64,000 nucleotides of DNA from Streptomyces antarcticus (GTDB taxonomy: Bacteria > Actinomycetota > Actinomycetes > Streptomycetales > Streptomycetaceae), in the NCBI RefSeq assembly GCF_026627255.1, contig NZ_JAPNLM010000019.1, positions 95,722-159,721 on the forward strand. Reading direction: 5' to 3'. The notes under the pieces were generated by a model. That model saw nothing but the letters and a program-made list of their open reading frames with translations. It did no database searches and was not told where the DNA came from. The number at the start of each line of letters is the position of its first letter. The stretch's first letter is position 1. The position numbers and the translations under genes are program-made. This document shows positions 24,122 through 31,826 of the stretch, in pieces.

Positions 24122-25890
24122 CCGCGCCGCGGCCCGGGGCGCCGCGGGTGCTGGCCGTCGTACCCGCCCGGGGCGGCTCCAAGGGGGTGCCGGGGAAGAA
24201 CCTCGCCGAGGTCGCGGGGGTGCCGCTCGTCGCCCGCGCCGTACGGGCCTGCCTGGCCGCGCCGACCGTCACCGACGTGGTGGTCTCCACCGACTCCGCC
24301 GGGATCGCCGCGGCCGCCCGCGACGCCGGAGCCGAGCCGGTCACCCGCCCCCGGGCGATCTCCGGCGACACGGCGAGCAGCGAGGCCGCGGTCCTGCACG
24401 CGCTGGCCGCCTTCGAGGAGCTGCACGGCGCCACCGTCGACGTGGTCCTCCTGGTCCAGTGCACGAGCCCGTTCCTCACCGCCTCCGACATCGAGTCCGT
24501 CGCCGCCGCCGTCGCCTCGGGGGAGGCCGACTCGGCCCTGACCGCGGCCCCGTTCCACGGCTTCCTCTGGCGGGAGCGCCCCGACGGGTCCGCCGCCGGG
24601 GTCAACCACGACGAGGCGTACCGCCCCAGGCGCCAGGACCGCGCCCGGGACCTGCTGGAGACCGGCGCCGCCTACGCCATGGACGCCGCGGGCTTCCGCA
24701 CCGCCGGCCACCGGTTCTTCGGCCGCGTCCTGCCCGTCGCCACCGACCCGGCGCGGGTCCTGGAGGTCGACGACCCGCACGACCTGGCCCGGGCCCGCCT
24801 CCTCGCCCCGCTCCTCGACCCCCTGACCCCGCACCCCGAGCTCACCGCACCGCACCCCGAGCTCACCCCGCACCCCGAACTCCCCGCACACCCCGCGCAC
24901 ACCCCGCACCCCGAGCTCACCGCACCTGCCGCACACCCCGTACCCCCCGTACCCACCCGAAGGACGTCGCCCGTCATGACCGCCACCCCCCACGCCGCCG
25001 CCCGCCTGCGCACCTTCGGGTCGCGCACCGCCGGCCCCGGCCACCCCGTCTACGTCGTCGGAGAGATCGGCATCAACCACAACGGCGACCTCGGCACCGC
25101 CTTCGCCCTGATCGACGCGGCCGCCGAAGCCGGCTGCGACGCCGTGAAGTTCCAGAAGCGCACCCCGGAGATCTGCACCCCGCGCGACCAGTGGGACATC
25201 GAGCGCGACACCCCCTGGGGCCGCATGACGTACATCGACTACCGCCACCGCGTCGAGTTCGGCGAGGACGAGTACCGGGCCATCGACACGCACTGCGCCC
25301 AGCGTGGCATCGACTGGTTCGCGTCCCCGTGGGACACCGAGGCCGTCGCCTTCCTGGAGAAGTTCGACGTCCCCGCCCACAAGGTGGCCTCCGCCTCCCT
25401 CACCGACGACGAGCTGCTGCGCGCCCTGCGCGCCACCGGCCGCACCGTCGTCCTCTCCACCGGCATGTCCACCCCGAAGCAGATCCGCCACGCGGTGGAG
25501 GTGCTCGGCAGCGACAACATCCTGCTCTGCCACGCGACGTCGACGTACCCGGCCAAGGCCGAGGAGCTCAACCTGCGGGTGATCAACACCCTCCGGGAGG
25601 AGTACCCCAACGTCCCCATCGGCTACTCCGGCCACGAGACGGGCCTGCAGACCACCCTCGCCGCCGTCGCCCTCGGCGCCGCCTTCGTCGAGCGGCACAT
25701 CACCCTCGACCGCGCGATGTGGGGCTCCGACCAGGCCGCCTCCGTCGAGCCGGGCGGCCTGACCCGCCTGGTGCGCGACATCCGCACCATCGAGACCGCC
25801 CTCGGCGACGGCGTCAAGCGGGTCTACGCCTCCGAGCTCGGCCCGATGAAGAAGCTCCGCCGGGTGCAGGGCACGCCGGTGGCCGTCTGA
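24118..25890 (+). CDS. NeuA-NeuB fusion: CMP-nonulosonate cytidylyltransferase and nonulosonate synthase
   Basis: 590 residues in one open frame. Part 1 (1-245) is a CMP-sialate/Kdn synthetase: VLAVVPARGGSKGVPGKNL, VVVSTDS, LLVQCTSPFLTA. Part 2 (about 287-590) is a NeuB synthase: GEIGINHNGDLGTAFALIDAA, AVKFQKRTP, IGYSGHETGLQTTLAAVALGA. The linker of about 40 residues is an HPELT repeat. Part 2 ends KKLRRVQGTPVAV and lacks the C-terminal SAF (antifreeze-like) domain usual in sialate synthases. An internal ATG at 24976 with AGGA 11 bases upstream could also start NeuB alone. Together the two make CMP-activated sialate, Kdn or a related sugar for the neighbouring transferases. Confidence 0.85.
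   Translation: MTAPRPGAPRVLAVVPARGGSKGVPGKNLAEVAGVPLVARAVRACLAAPTVTDVVVSTDSAGIAAAARDAGAEPVTRPRAISGDTASSEAAVLHALAAFEELHGATVDVVLLVQCTSPFLTASDIESVAAAVASGEADSALTAAPFHGFLWRERPDGSAAGVNHDEAYRPRRQDRARDLLETGAAYAMDAAGFRTAGHRFFGRVLPVATDPARVLEVDDPHDLARARLLAPLLDPLTPHPELTAPHPELTPHPELPAHPAHTPHPELTAPAAHPVPPVPTRRTSPVMTATPHAAARLRTFGSRTAGPGHPVYVVGEIGINHNGDLGTAFALIDAAAEAGCDAVKFQKRTPEICTPRDQWDIERDTPWGRMTYIDYRHRVEFGEDEYRAIDTHCAQRGIDWFASPWDTEAVAFLEKFDVPAHKVASASLTDDELLRALRATGRTVVLSTGMSTPKQIRHAVEVLGSDNILLCHATSTYPAKAEELNLRVINTLREEYPNVPIGYSGHETGLQTTLAAVALGAAFVERHITLDRAMWGSDQAASVEPGGLTRLVRDIRTIETALGDGVKRVYASELGPMKKLRRVQGTPVAV
24832..24921 (+). repeat. Degenerate repeat coding the HPELT linker
   Basis: Four copies of a CACCCCGAGCTCACC-like unit, spaced 15-45 bases apart, code the linker between the NeuA and NeuB parts. 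Nucleotide identity between copies is high, pointing to slippage expansion that may have fused two formerly separate genes. Confidence 0.7.
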
Positions 25891-25895
25891 CCGTC

Positions 25896-25942
25896 CGTAC
25901 GAGTTCCGCCCCCAGTCCGACGCGTACGAGTTCCGCCCCCAG
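25896..25942 (+). repeat. Direct repeat between NeuA-NeuB and the next gene
   Basis: A 20-bp unit starting CGTACGAGTTCC occurs twice, at 25896-25915 and 25923-25942, with a 27-base period. The second copy ends two bases before the GAGGAG ribosome site of the downstream gene. It has no coding role. Confidence 0.7.
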
Positions 25943-25956
25943 ACGAGGAGTACGTG

Positions 25957-27171
25957 GTGTCCGTGGTGCCCCCTTCCGCCTCCGCCCTGGCGTTCGTCGA
26001 GAGCCCGGTCCAACTCCTGAACGTCCTGGAGTGGGCGTACGCCCGGCCCGCCGACCCCACGGGTCCCGGCCCGGCGGGCTCCGGCCCGGCGGCCGCGGCC
26101 CCGCTGCTCGGCGGCATCCCGCGCCAGGGCCGCGACGCGGGCGCCCCCGCCCCGCACCCCGCGTCCGTACCGGCGTCCGCGTCCGCGCCCGCCGCCGACC
26201 CGCTGCGGATCGTCGTCCTGCCCCCCACCGACCCGATGTCCCGGGGCCAGCTGCGCCGGATGGCCGCCCTGGCACGTGACGAGGGTCACGACGTCCGGTG
26301 GCAGGAGGCGCGCGGCGGCCGGCTCGCGCCGCTGAAGGCCCTCGCGGCGCTCGCGGGCGACGTCCGGGCCGCCCGCACCGTCGTCGTCGGCGACCCCTTC
26401 TCCCGGTACGTACAGCTGCTGCTGACCCTCGTGCGCGCCGAGCGGCTCGTCGTGGTCGACGACGGAACCGCCACGATGGAGTTCGTCGCCCAGACCGCCC
26501 GCGGCGAACGCCTCGTCCGCTGGCACCGGGTCGGCGCCGGGGGGCTGCCCGGCCGGGTCCGCGAGCTGGCGTACGCACCGGTCTCGGCGACCGCCCGGCG
26601 CCGGTTCACGCCGTCCGGGACGCGCACCGTGGAGCTGTTCAGCTCGATGCCGGTCACCGTCCACGGCGGCACCACCCTGCGGGTCAACGACTTCGCCTGG
26701 ACCCGCGCCCGCTTCGGCCCGCCCCGCCTGACCAGGGGAACCGACCTGGTCGGGACCTCGCTCGTGGAGACCGGGGTGGTGGACCCGGCCCGCTACCTCG
26801 ACGCGGTGCGCGCCCTGACCGCCGAGCACGGCGCGACCCGCTACTTCGCGCACCGCCGGGAGTCCCCCGAGAAGCTGCGCGCGCTGAGCGTGGCGACCGG
26901 GCTGGAGATCGTACGGCCGGACCTGCCGCTGGAGCTGATCGCCCGGCGCGGACCGGTGGGGCACACGGTGGTCAGCTTCCCGTCCACGGTCGTCCACACC
27001 CTGCCGTACGCCCTGAGCGGTACCGGCGTCACCGTCGCCGTATGCGATGTCGACCCCGCCTGGCTCACCGGATCCGCGTCGCCGCGCGCCCGCGGTTTCC
27101 TCGCGGGGGTCACCGACAGCGCCCGTGATGTGCGCAGACTCCCTGCCCAGACGGCCGGGGCGGCCGGATGA
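25957..27171 (+). CDS. GT52/sialyltransferase-like surface glycopolymer protein
   Basis: 404-residue protein beginning VPPSASALAFVESPVQLLNVLEW, the start pattern of family 52 and polysialic-type transferases. Later parts agree: VVVDDGTATMEF, YFAHRRESPEKL and VSFPSTVVHTLPYAL, which resemble donor-site motifs of CMP-sialate transferases. An Ala/Pro insert of about 55 residues follows the first helix. The second GTG (25957) is chosen because GAGGAG lies six bases before it. It follows the NeuA-NeuB fusion and is likely in the same transcript. Function is inferred from these motifs and context. Confidence 0.72.
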   Translation: MSVVPPSASALAFVESPVQLLNVLEWAYARPADPTGPGPAGSGPAAAAPLLGGIPRQGRDAGAPAPHPASVPASASAPAADPLRIVVLPPTDPMSRGQLRRMAALARDEGHDVRWQEARGGRLAPLKALAALAGDVRAARTVVVGDPFSRYVQLLLTLVRAERLVVVDDGTATMEFVAQTARGERLVRWHRVGAGGLPGRVRELAYAPVSATARRRFTPSGTRTVELFSSMPVTVHGGTTLRVNDFAWTRARFGPPRLTRGTDLVGTSLVETGVVDPARYLDAVRALTAEHGATRYFAHRRESPEKLRALSVATGLEIVRPDLPLELIARRGPVGHTVVSFPSTVVHTLPYALSGTGVTVAVCDVDPAWLTGSASPRARGFLAGVTDSARDVRRLPAQTAGAAG

Positions 27172-27296
27172 GCGCGCGAGTTTACCCCCGGCTGCGTCCG
27201 GCCATGCGTCCAGAGGCCGGGTTTCTTTCCCCTAACGGCATGAACTTTTTGTGATCTCCAGCCAGTTGGCCGGTCGGTGCGCCTACCCTTCAACGG

Positions 27297-28556
27297 GTGA
27301 ACCAGTTGATGTCCCGCGAATCCCAGCCCGCCCAGCCCGCCGCGTCCGACCGGCCCGAGCTGCCCGGCAAGCTTCCGGACCACCTGCGTGCCGAACTGAT
27401 CGCCTTCCGCCGGGACTTGCACATGCATCCCGAACTCGGGCACCAGGAATTCCGTACCACGGCCGCGATCAAGGCCCGGCTGGAAAAGGCCGGCCTGCGA
27501 CCACGGGTGCTGAAGTCCGGCACCGGTCTGATCTGTGACGTGGGCACCTGGGACGGCGTACGGCCCATGCTGGCCCTCCGCGCGGACATCGACGCCCTCC
27601 CCATCCCGGACGCCAAGACGCACGTCGCGTACCGCTCGACGGTCCCGGACCGGGCGCACGCCTGCGGCCACGACGTGCACACCGCGGTGGTCCTCGGCGC
27701 GGGCCTGGTCCTCGCCGACCTCGACCGTCAGGGCCTGCTGCCCCGCCCGGTGCGGCTGCTCTTCCAGCCCGCGGAGGAGGTGCTCCCCGGCGGGGCCACC
27801 GACGCCATCGAGGCCGGGGTCCTGGACGGGGTCGGCAAGATCATCGCCGTGCACTGCGACCCCCGGGTCGACTCGGGCCGCATCGGGCTGCGGTCCGGCG
27901 CCATCACCTCGGCCTGCGACCGGCTGGAGGTCAGCCTCTCCGGTCCCGGCGGGCACACCGCCCGGCCGCACCTGACCACCGACCTGGTGACGGCGGCCGC
28001 CCGGGTGGCGATCGACCTGCCCGCGGTGCTGTCGCGCCGGATGGACGCCCGCTCGGGCATGGCCGTCACCTGGGGCCGGATCGAGGCGGGCCACGCCTGC
28101 AACGTCATTCCGATGCACGCCGAGCTGTCCGGGACCGTGCGCTGCCTGGACCTGGCGGCCTGGCACGAGGCCCCCGACATGATCCACGCGGCGATCGACG
28201 AGATCGCGACGATGCACGGGGCCAAGTTCGAGATCAACCAGGTCCGCGGGGTCCCGCCGGTGGTCAACGATCCGGCGGTCACCGAACTGCTCCGCGAGGC
28301 GATGGGCGTGCGCTGCGGCGCCGAGTCGGTCGAGGACACCGAGCAGAGCCTGGGCGGGGAGGACTTCTCCTGGTACCTGGAGCACGTCCCGGGCGCCATG
28401 GCCCGGCTGGGCGTCCGCACCCCCGGCGACACCGCCAAGAGGGACCTGCACCGGGGCGACTTCGACGTCGACGAGTCCGCCATCGCGGTCGGCGTGGAGT
28501 TCTTCACGGCCGCCGCCCTGCTGGACGGCCGGCGCACCGGGCCCGCCGCCCAGTAG
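27297..28556 (+). CDS. M20 family amidohydrolase / peptidase
   Basis: 419-residue zinc hydrolase of the hippurate hydrolase/aminoacylase type. Metal and catalytic motifs appear in order: HMHPELGHQEF, ADIDALPIPD, AHACGHDVHTA, PAEEVLPGGA, GGHTARPHL and GGEDFSWYLEHVPGA. It probably splits N-acyl amino acids or small amides in the cytosol. Two starts are possible, GTG 27297 and ATG 27309; neither has a strong ribosome site. A 21-bp hairpin ends the unit. Confidence 0.88.
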   Translation: MNQLMSRESQPAQPAASDRPELPGKLPDHLRAELIAFRRDLHMHPELGHQEFRTTAAIKARLEKAGLRPRVLKSGTGLICDVGTWDGVRPMLALRADIDALPIPDAKTHVAYRSTVPDRAHACGHDVHTAVVLGAGLVLADLDRQGLLPRPVRLLFQPAEEVLPGGATDAIEAGVLDGVGKIIAVHCDPRVDSGRIGLRSGAITSACDRLEVSLSGPGGHTARPHLTTDLVTAAARVAIDLPAVLSRRMDARSGMAVTWGRIEAGHACNVIPMHAELSGTVRCLDLAAWHEAPDMIHAAIDEIATMHGAKFEINQVRGVPPVVNDPAVTELLREAMGVRCGAESVEDTEQSLGGEDFSWYLEHVPGAMARLGVRTPGDTAKRDLHRGDFDVDESAIAVGVEFFTAAALLDGRRTGPAAQ

Positions 28557-28633
28557 GACCGCCCGCCGGCTCCGCCCGCCGGAGCCCGCCCGGCCGGGTC
28601 CGGTAAAAGTCCGTACAACATCCGGCGTTCTTC

Positions 28634-28682
28634 CTGCGGAGCTGTCCAGCCCTTGGTACACAAGGGTTGGACAGCTCCGCAG
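28634..28682. terminator. Long perfect-stem hairpin before the BMP gene
   Basis: Inverted repeat of 21 bp with a single G-T wobble (28634-28654 with 28662-28682, left arm CTGCGGAGCTGTCC) and a seven-base loop GGTACAC. It lies 78 bases after the amidohydrolase stop and 70 bases before the nucleoside-type operator. No U-run follows. Best read as a strong intrinsic terminator that insulates the BMP promoter. Confidence 0.7.
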
Positions 28683-28751
28683 TCACCAATCGGTCACTGT
28701 CCGGTTCGCGACGATCCGATAACGACTCATGAACGGGCCTTTAACTGACAT

Positions 28752-28763
28752 CTACGCGCGTTA
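28752..28763. promoter_or_regulatory. Nucleoside-regulon operator upstream of the BMP gene
   Basis: CTACGCGCGTTA, a 10/12 match to the palindrome CTACGCGCGTAG found before five other nucleoside genes here. It lies 62 bases before the BMP ribosome-site region's start codon, next to TTTAAC and TACGAT, a possible -35/-10 pair 16 bases apart that it overlaps. The weakest of the six sites. Confidence 0.6.
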
Positions 28764-28824
28764 CGATCGCCGCGAAACCAGCGCCGGTCGTGGCGCTTCG
28801 GTCAGGTTTTGAAGGAGCCTTCCC

Positions 28825-29901
28825 TTGCGCCGGATCACCAGGATCGCCACCGTGGGCCTCGCGTCCGCTGCGCTGGCCCTCTCGGCCACCGCCTGTGGCG
28901 GAAAGAACTCGTCGGACGCCTCGTCCTCGTCCTCGTCCTCCGCCTCGGGCGACGCGAAGGCCGCCACCGCCGCCATCGCGTACGACATCGGCGGCCGCGG
29001 CGACCAGTCGTTCAACGACGCCGCCTACGCGGGCCTCCAGAAGGCCGAGACGGACCTCAAGATCAAGGGTGCCGAGGCCGAGCCCACCGACGGTGAGGGC
29101 GAGGCCGACAAGGTCCAGCGCCTCACCGAGCTTGCCCGCAAGGGCAACAACCCGGTCATCGGTGTCGGTTTCGCCTACGCCCCGGCCATCAAGAAGGTCG
29201 CTCCGAAGTTCCCGGAGACCACCTTCGGCATCATCGACGACACCTCGGTGACCGGCCCGAACATCGCCAACCTCGTCTTCAACGAGGAGCAGGGCTCCTA
29301 CCTGGCCGGCGTCGCCGCCGCCAAGGTGTCCAAGACCGGCACGGTCGGCTTCATCGGCGGTGTCGAGGTTCCGCTGATCAAGAAGTTCGAGGCCGGCTTC
29401 ACCCAGGGCGTCAAGGACACCAACCCCAACGCCAAGGTGCTCTCCGCCTACCTGACGCAGCCGCCGAACTTCGACGGTTTCGCCAAGCCCGACCTCGGCA
29501 AGGCGGCCGCGCAGGGCCAGCTGAGCGCGGGCGGCGCCGACGTGGTCTACGCCGCGGCGGGCCTGGCCGGCTCCGGTGCCATCGAGGCGGCCCACGCGGC
29601 CGGCAAGTGGGCGATCGGTGTCGACTCCGACCAGTACAACCAGGCCGGTCTGTCCAAGTACAAGGACAAGATCCTGACCTCGGTCACCAAGGACGTCTCG
29701 GACTCCGTCTACAACCTGATCAAGTCGGTCAAGGACGGCAAGCCGGAGAACGGTGAGATCCGCTACGGCCTGGACAAGGACGGCGTGGGCCTCTCCGACT
29801 CGAACCCCGAGTACAAGAAGATGGCCGACGTCATCGCCGCGGTGGAGAAGGCCAAGGCCGACATCATCTCCAAGAAGATCACTGTCAAGACCGCGCCGTA
29901 A
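28825..29901 (+). CDS. BMP family nucleoside ABC transporter substrate-binding lipoprotein
   Basis: 358-residue exported lipoprotein. The signal peptide TRIATVGLASAALALSATAC ends at the acylated Cys, then a Ser-rich spacer. The BMP/PnrA domain follows: AIAYDIGGRGDQSFNDAAYAGLQKA, GNNPVIGVGFAYAPAIKKVA, FNEEQGSYLAGVAAA, GFIGGVEVPLIKKFEAGF and WAIGVDSDQYN. The family binds purine or pyrimidine nucleosides. The start is TTG at 28825, supported by GAAGGAG seven bases upstream. It feeds the ATPase and permeases downstream; a strong hairpin after it probably raises its level over theirs. Confidence 0.93.
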   Translation: MRRITRIATVGLASAALALSATACGGKNSSDASSSSSSSASGDAKAATAAIAYDIGGRGDQSFNDAAYAGLQKAETDLKIKGAEAEPTDGEGEADKVQRLTELARKGNNPVIGVGFAYAPAIKKVAPKFPETTFGIIDDTSVTGPNIANLVFNEEQGSYLAGVAAAKVSKTGTVGFIGGVEVPLIKKFEAGFTQGVKDTNPNAKVLSAYLTQPPNFDGFAKPDLGKAAAQGQLSAGGADVVYAAAGLAGSGAIEAAHAAGKWAIGVDSDQYNQAGLSKYKDKILTSVTKDVSDSVYNLIKSVKDGKPENGEIRYGLDKDGVGLSDSNPEYKKMADVIAAVEKAKADIISKKITVKTAP

Positions 29902-29930
29902 GGCCGAGTCCGACATGTAGTCGTGGTCTC

Positions 29931-29969
29931 CGGGGTCCGGGGAGCGGTCAGTGCCGCTCCCGGACCCCG
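29931..29969 (+). terminator. Hairpin after the BMP gene
   Basis: Inverted repeat of 16 bp with one bulged G (left arm CGGGGTCCGGGGAGCGG at 29931-29947, right arm 29954-29969) and a six-base loop, 30 bases after the BMP stop. It can end or stabilise the BMP message, as is usual between a binding protein and its membrane components. Confidence 0.7.
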
Positions 29970-30042
29970 AGCCGCGTCTTGTGAACCGTCACCCCGTGAT
30001 TCGTTGTGGCCACTTGGCCGCACGTTTTCACTTTCGACAGTG

Positions 30043-30054
30043 CTACGCGCGTAG
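30043..30054. promoter_or_regulatory. Nucleoside-regulon operator upstream of the ABC ATPase gene
   Basis: Perfect CTACGCGCGTAG, 105 bases before the ribosome site of the ATPase gene and four bases after TCGACA (30034-30039), a possible -35. It marks a separate promoter for the ATPase-permease-cdd unit behind the BMP terminator. Confidence 0.75.
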
Positions 30055-30158
30055 AGGCATCGTGGACGCGGTACCGTCCTGCTCCCGCCCACCCGCCCGG
30101 CCGAGTCCCGCCCTGTCTCCCCCTGCCTCCGCTCCTTCCGCGCCAAGGAGAGTGCGTC

Positions 30159-31826
30159 ATCAACGCGTCCAGCCCGCCCCCCGCCGTGGAACTGCACGGC
30201 ATCACCAAGCGCTTCCCCGGCGTCGTAGCCAACAAGGACATCGCGATCACCGTCCGCAAGGGCACGGTCCATGCCCTCGTCGGTGAGAACGGCGCCGGCA
30301 AGTCGACTCTGATGAAGATCCTCTACGGCATGCAGAAGCCGGACGAGGGGACCATCGCCATCGACGGGGAGCAGGTCTCCTTCACCAGCCCCGGCGACGC
30401 CATCGCCCGCGGCATCGGCATGGTGCACCAGCACTTCATGCTGGCCGACAACCTCACCGTCCTGGAGAACGTGGTTCTCGGCGGCGAGAAGCTGTACGGC
30501 ATCGGCGCCAAGGCCCGTAAGAAGATCAGGGAGATCTCGGACGCGTACGGCCTCGGCGTGCGCCCCGACGCCCTCGTCGAGGACCTCGGTGTCGCCGACC
30601 GCCAGCGCGTGGAGATCCTCAAGGTCCTCTACCGCGGCGCCAGGATCCTCATCCTCGACGAGCCGACCGCGGTGCTCGTGCCGCAGGAGGTGGACGCCCT
30701 CTTCGACAACCTGCGCGAGCTCAAGTCCGAGGGCCTCACCGTCATCTTCATCTCGCACAAGCTGGGCGAGGTCCTGAAGGTCGCCGACGACATCACCGTC
30801 ATCCGCCGCGGCACCACGGTCGGCACCGCCGACCCGCGCAACACCACGCCCAAGCAGCTCGCGGAGCTGATGGTCGGCGCGGAGCTGCCCTCGCCGGAGA
30901 CCCGCGAGTCGACGGTGACGGACATCCCGATGCTGACGGTGGCGGGCCTGACCGTCGCCCAGGGAGGCCTCGCGCCCGTCGCCACCGAGGACACCGCGCG
31001 GACGCCGGAGTCGTCGGACACCTTCGTGCACGAGCCGGCGGCGGGCGGCCGCCTGCTGCTGGACGACGTCAACTTCACGATCCACAAGGGCGAGATCCTC
31101 GGCATCGCGGGCGTCGAGGGCAACGGCCAGACCGAACTGATCGAAGCCCTGATGGGCATGAGCTCGGCCGACGCGGGCGTGATCACGCTGGACGGCGCCG
31201 ACATCACGAAGTCGCCGGTCCGCAAGCGCCGCGAGGGCGGCATCGGGTACATCCCCGAGGACCGCCACCGCCACGGCCTGCTGCTGGAATCCCCGCTGTG
31301 GGAGAACCGCATCCTCGGCCACGTCACCGAGGCGCCCAACTCCAAGCGCGGCGTCCTCGACCTGAAGGCGGCCCGCAAGGACACCGAGCGGATCGTGCGC
31401 GAGTACGACGTCCGCACGCCCGGCATCGAGGTCACCGCGGCCTCGCTCTCCGGCGGCAACCAGCAGAAGCTGATCGTCGGCCGCGAAATGAGCCACAACC
31501 CGAAGTTCCTCATCGCCGCCCACCCCACCCGTGGTGTGGACGTCGGCGCGCAGGCCCAGATCTGGGACGCGATCCGCGAGGCCCGCCGCGAGGGCCTGGC
31601 CGTGCTCCTGATCTCCGCCGACCTGGACGAGCTGATCGGCCTGTCCGACACCCTGCGCGTGATCTACCGCGGCCGCCTGGTGGCGGACGCCGACCCCGCG
31701 ACCGTCACCCCGGAAGAGCTCGGCACCGCGATGACGGGCGCCGCCTCCGGGCACCTGGAAGCCACCGACAACCGCTCCGCCGGTACCGACGCTGGTGCCG
31801 ATTCCCCGGAGGACGAGGCCCGATGA
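30159..31826 (+). CDS. Nucleoside ABC transporter ATP-binding protein, two ATPase domains
   Basis: About 555 residues with tandem ABC domains, as in RbsA/YufO-type importers. Domain 1 has GENGAGKSTLMKIL and ILDEPTAVL. Domain 2 has GVEGNGQTEL in place of a normal Walker A, then SGGNQQKLIVGREM. The start is odd: the ribosome site AAGGAG (30145-30150) is followed at normal distance by GTC ATC AAC, with no ATG, GTG or TTG in frame. The first usable in-frame codon is GTG 30186, which lacks a ribosome site. I place the start at ATC 30159; GTC 30156, GTG 30186 or a base error are alternatives. Confidence 0.88.
   Translation: MNASSPPPAVELHGITKRFPGVVANKDIAITVRKGTVHALVGENGAGKSTLMKILYGMQKPDEGTIAIDGEQVSFTSPGDAIARGIGMVHQHFMLADNLTVLENVVLGGEKLYGIGAKARKKIREISDAYGLGVRPDALVEDLGVADRQRVEILKVLYRGARILILDEPTAVLVPQEVDALFDNLRELKSEGLTVIFISHKLGEVLKVADDITVIRRGTTVGTADPRNTTPKQLAELMVGAELPSPETRESTVTDIPMLTVAGLTVAQGGLAPVATEDTARTPESSDTFVHEPAAGGRLLLDDVNFTIHKGEILGIAGVEGNGQTELIEALMGMSSADAGVITLDGADITKSPVRKRREGGIGYIPEDRHRHGLLLESPLWENRILGHVTEAPNSKRGVLDLKAARKDTERIVREYDVRTPGIEVTAASLSGGNQQKLIVGREMSHNPKFLIAAHPTRGVDVGAQAQIWDAIREARREGLAVLLISADLDELIGLSDTLRVIYRGRLVADADPATVTPEELGTAMTGAASGHLEATDNRSAGTDAGADSPEDEAR

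Noticed and set aside
23902..26997. 1031-codon open frame antisense to the NeuA-NeuB region
   Set aside because: Gly/Arg/Asp-rich shadow with no motif; it covers several real genes on the other strand.
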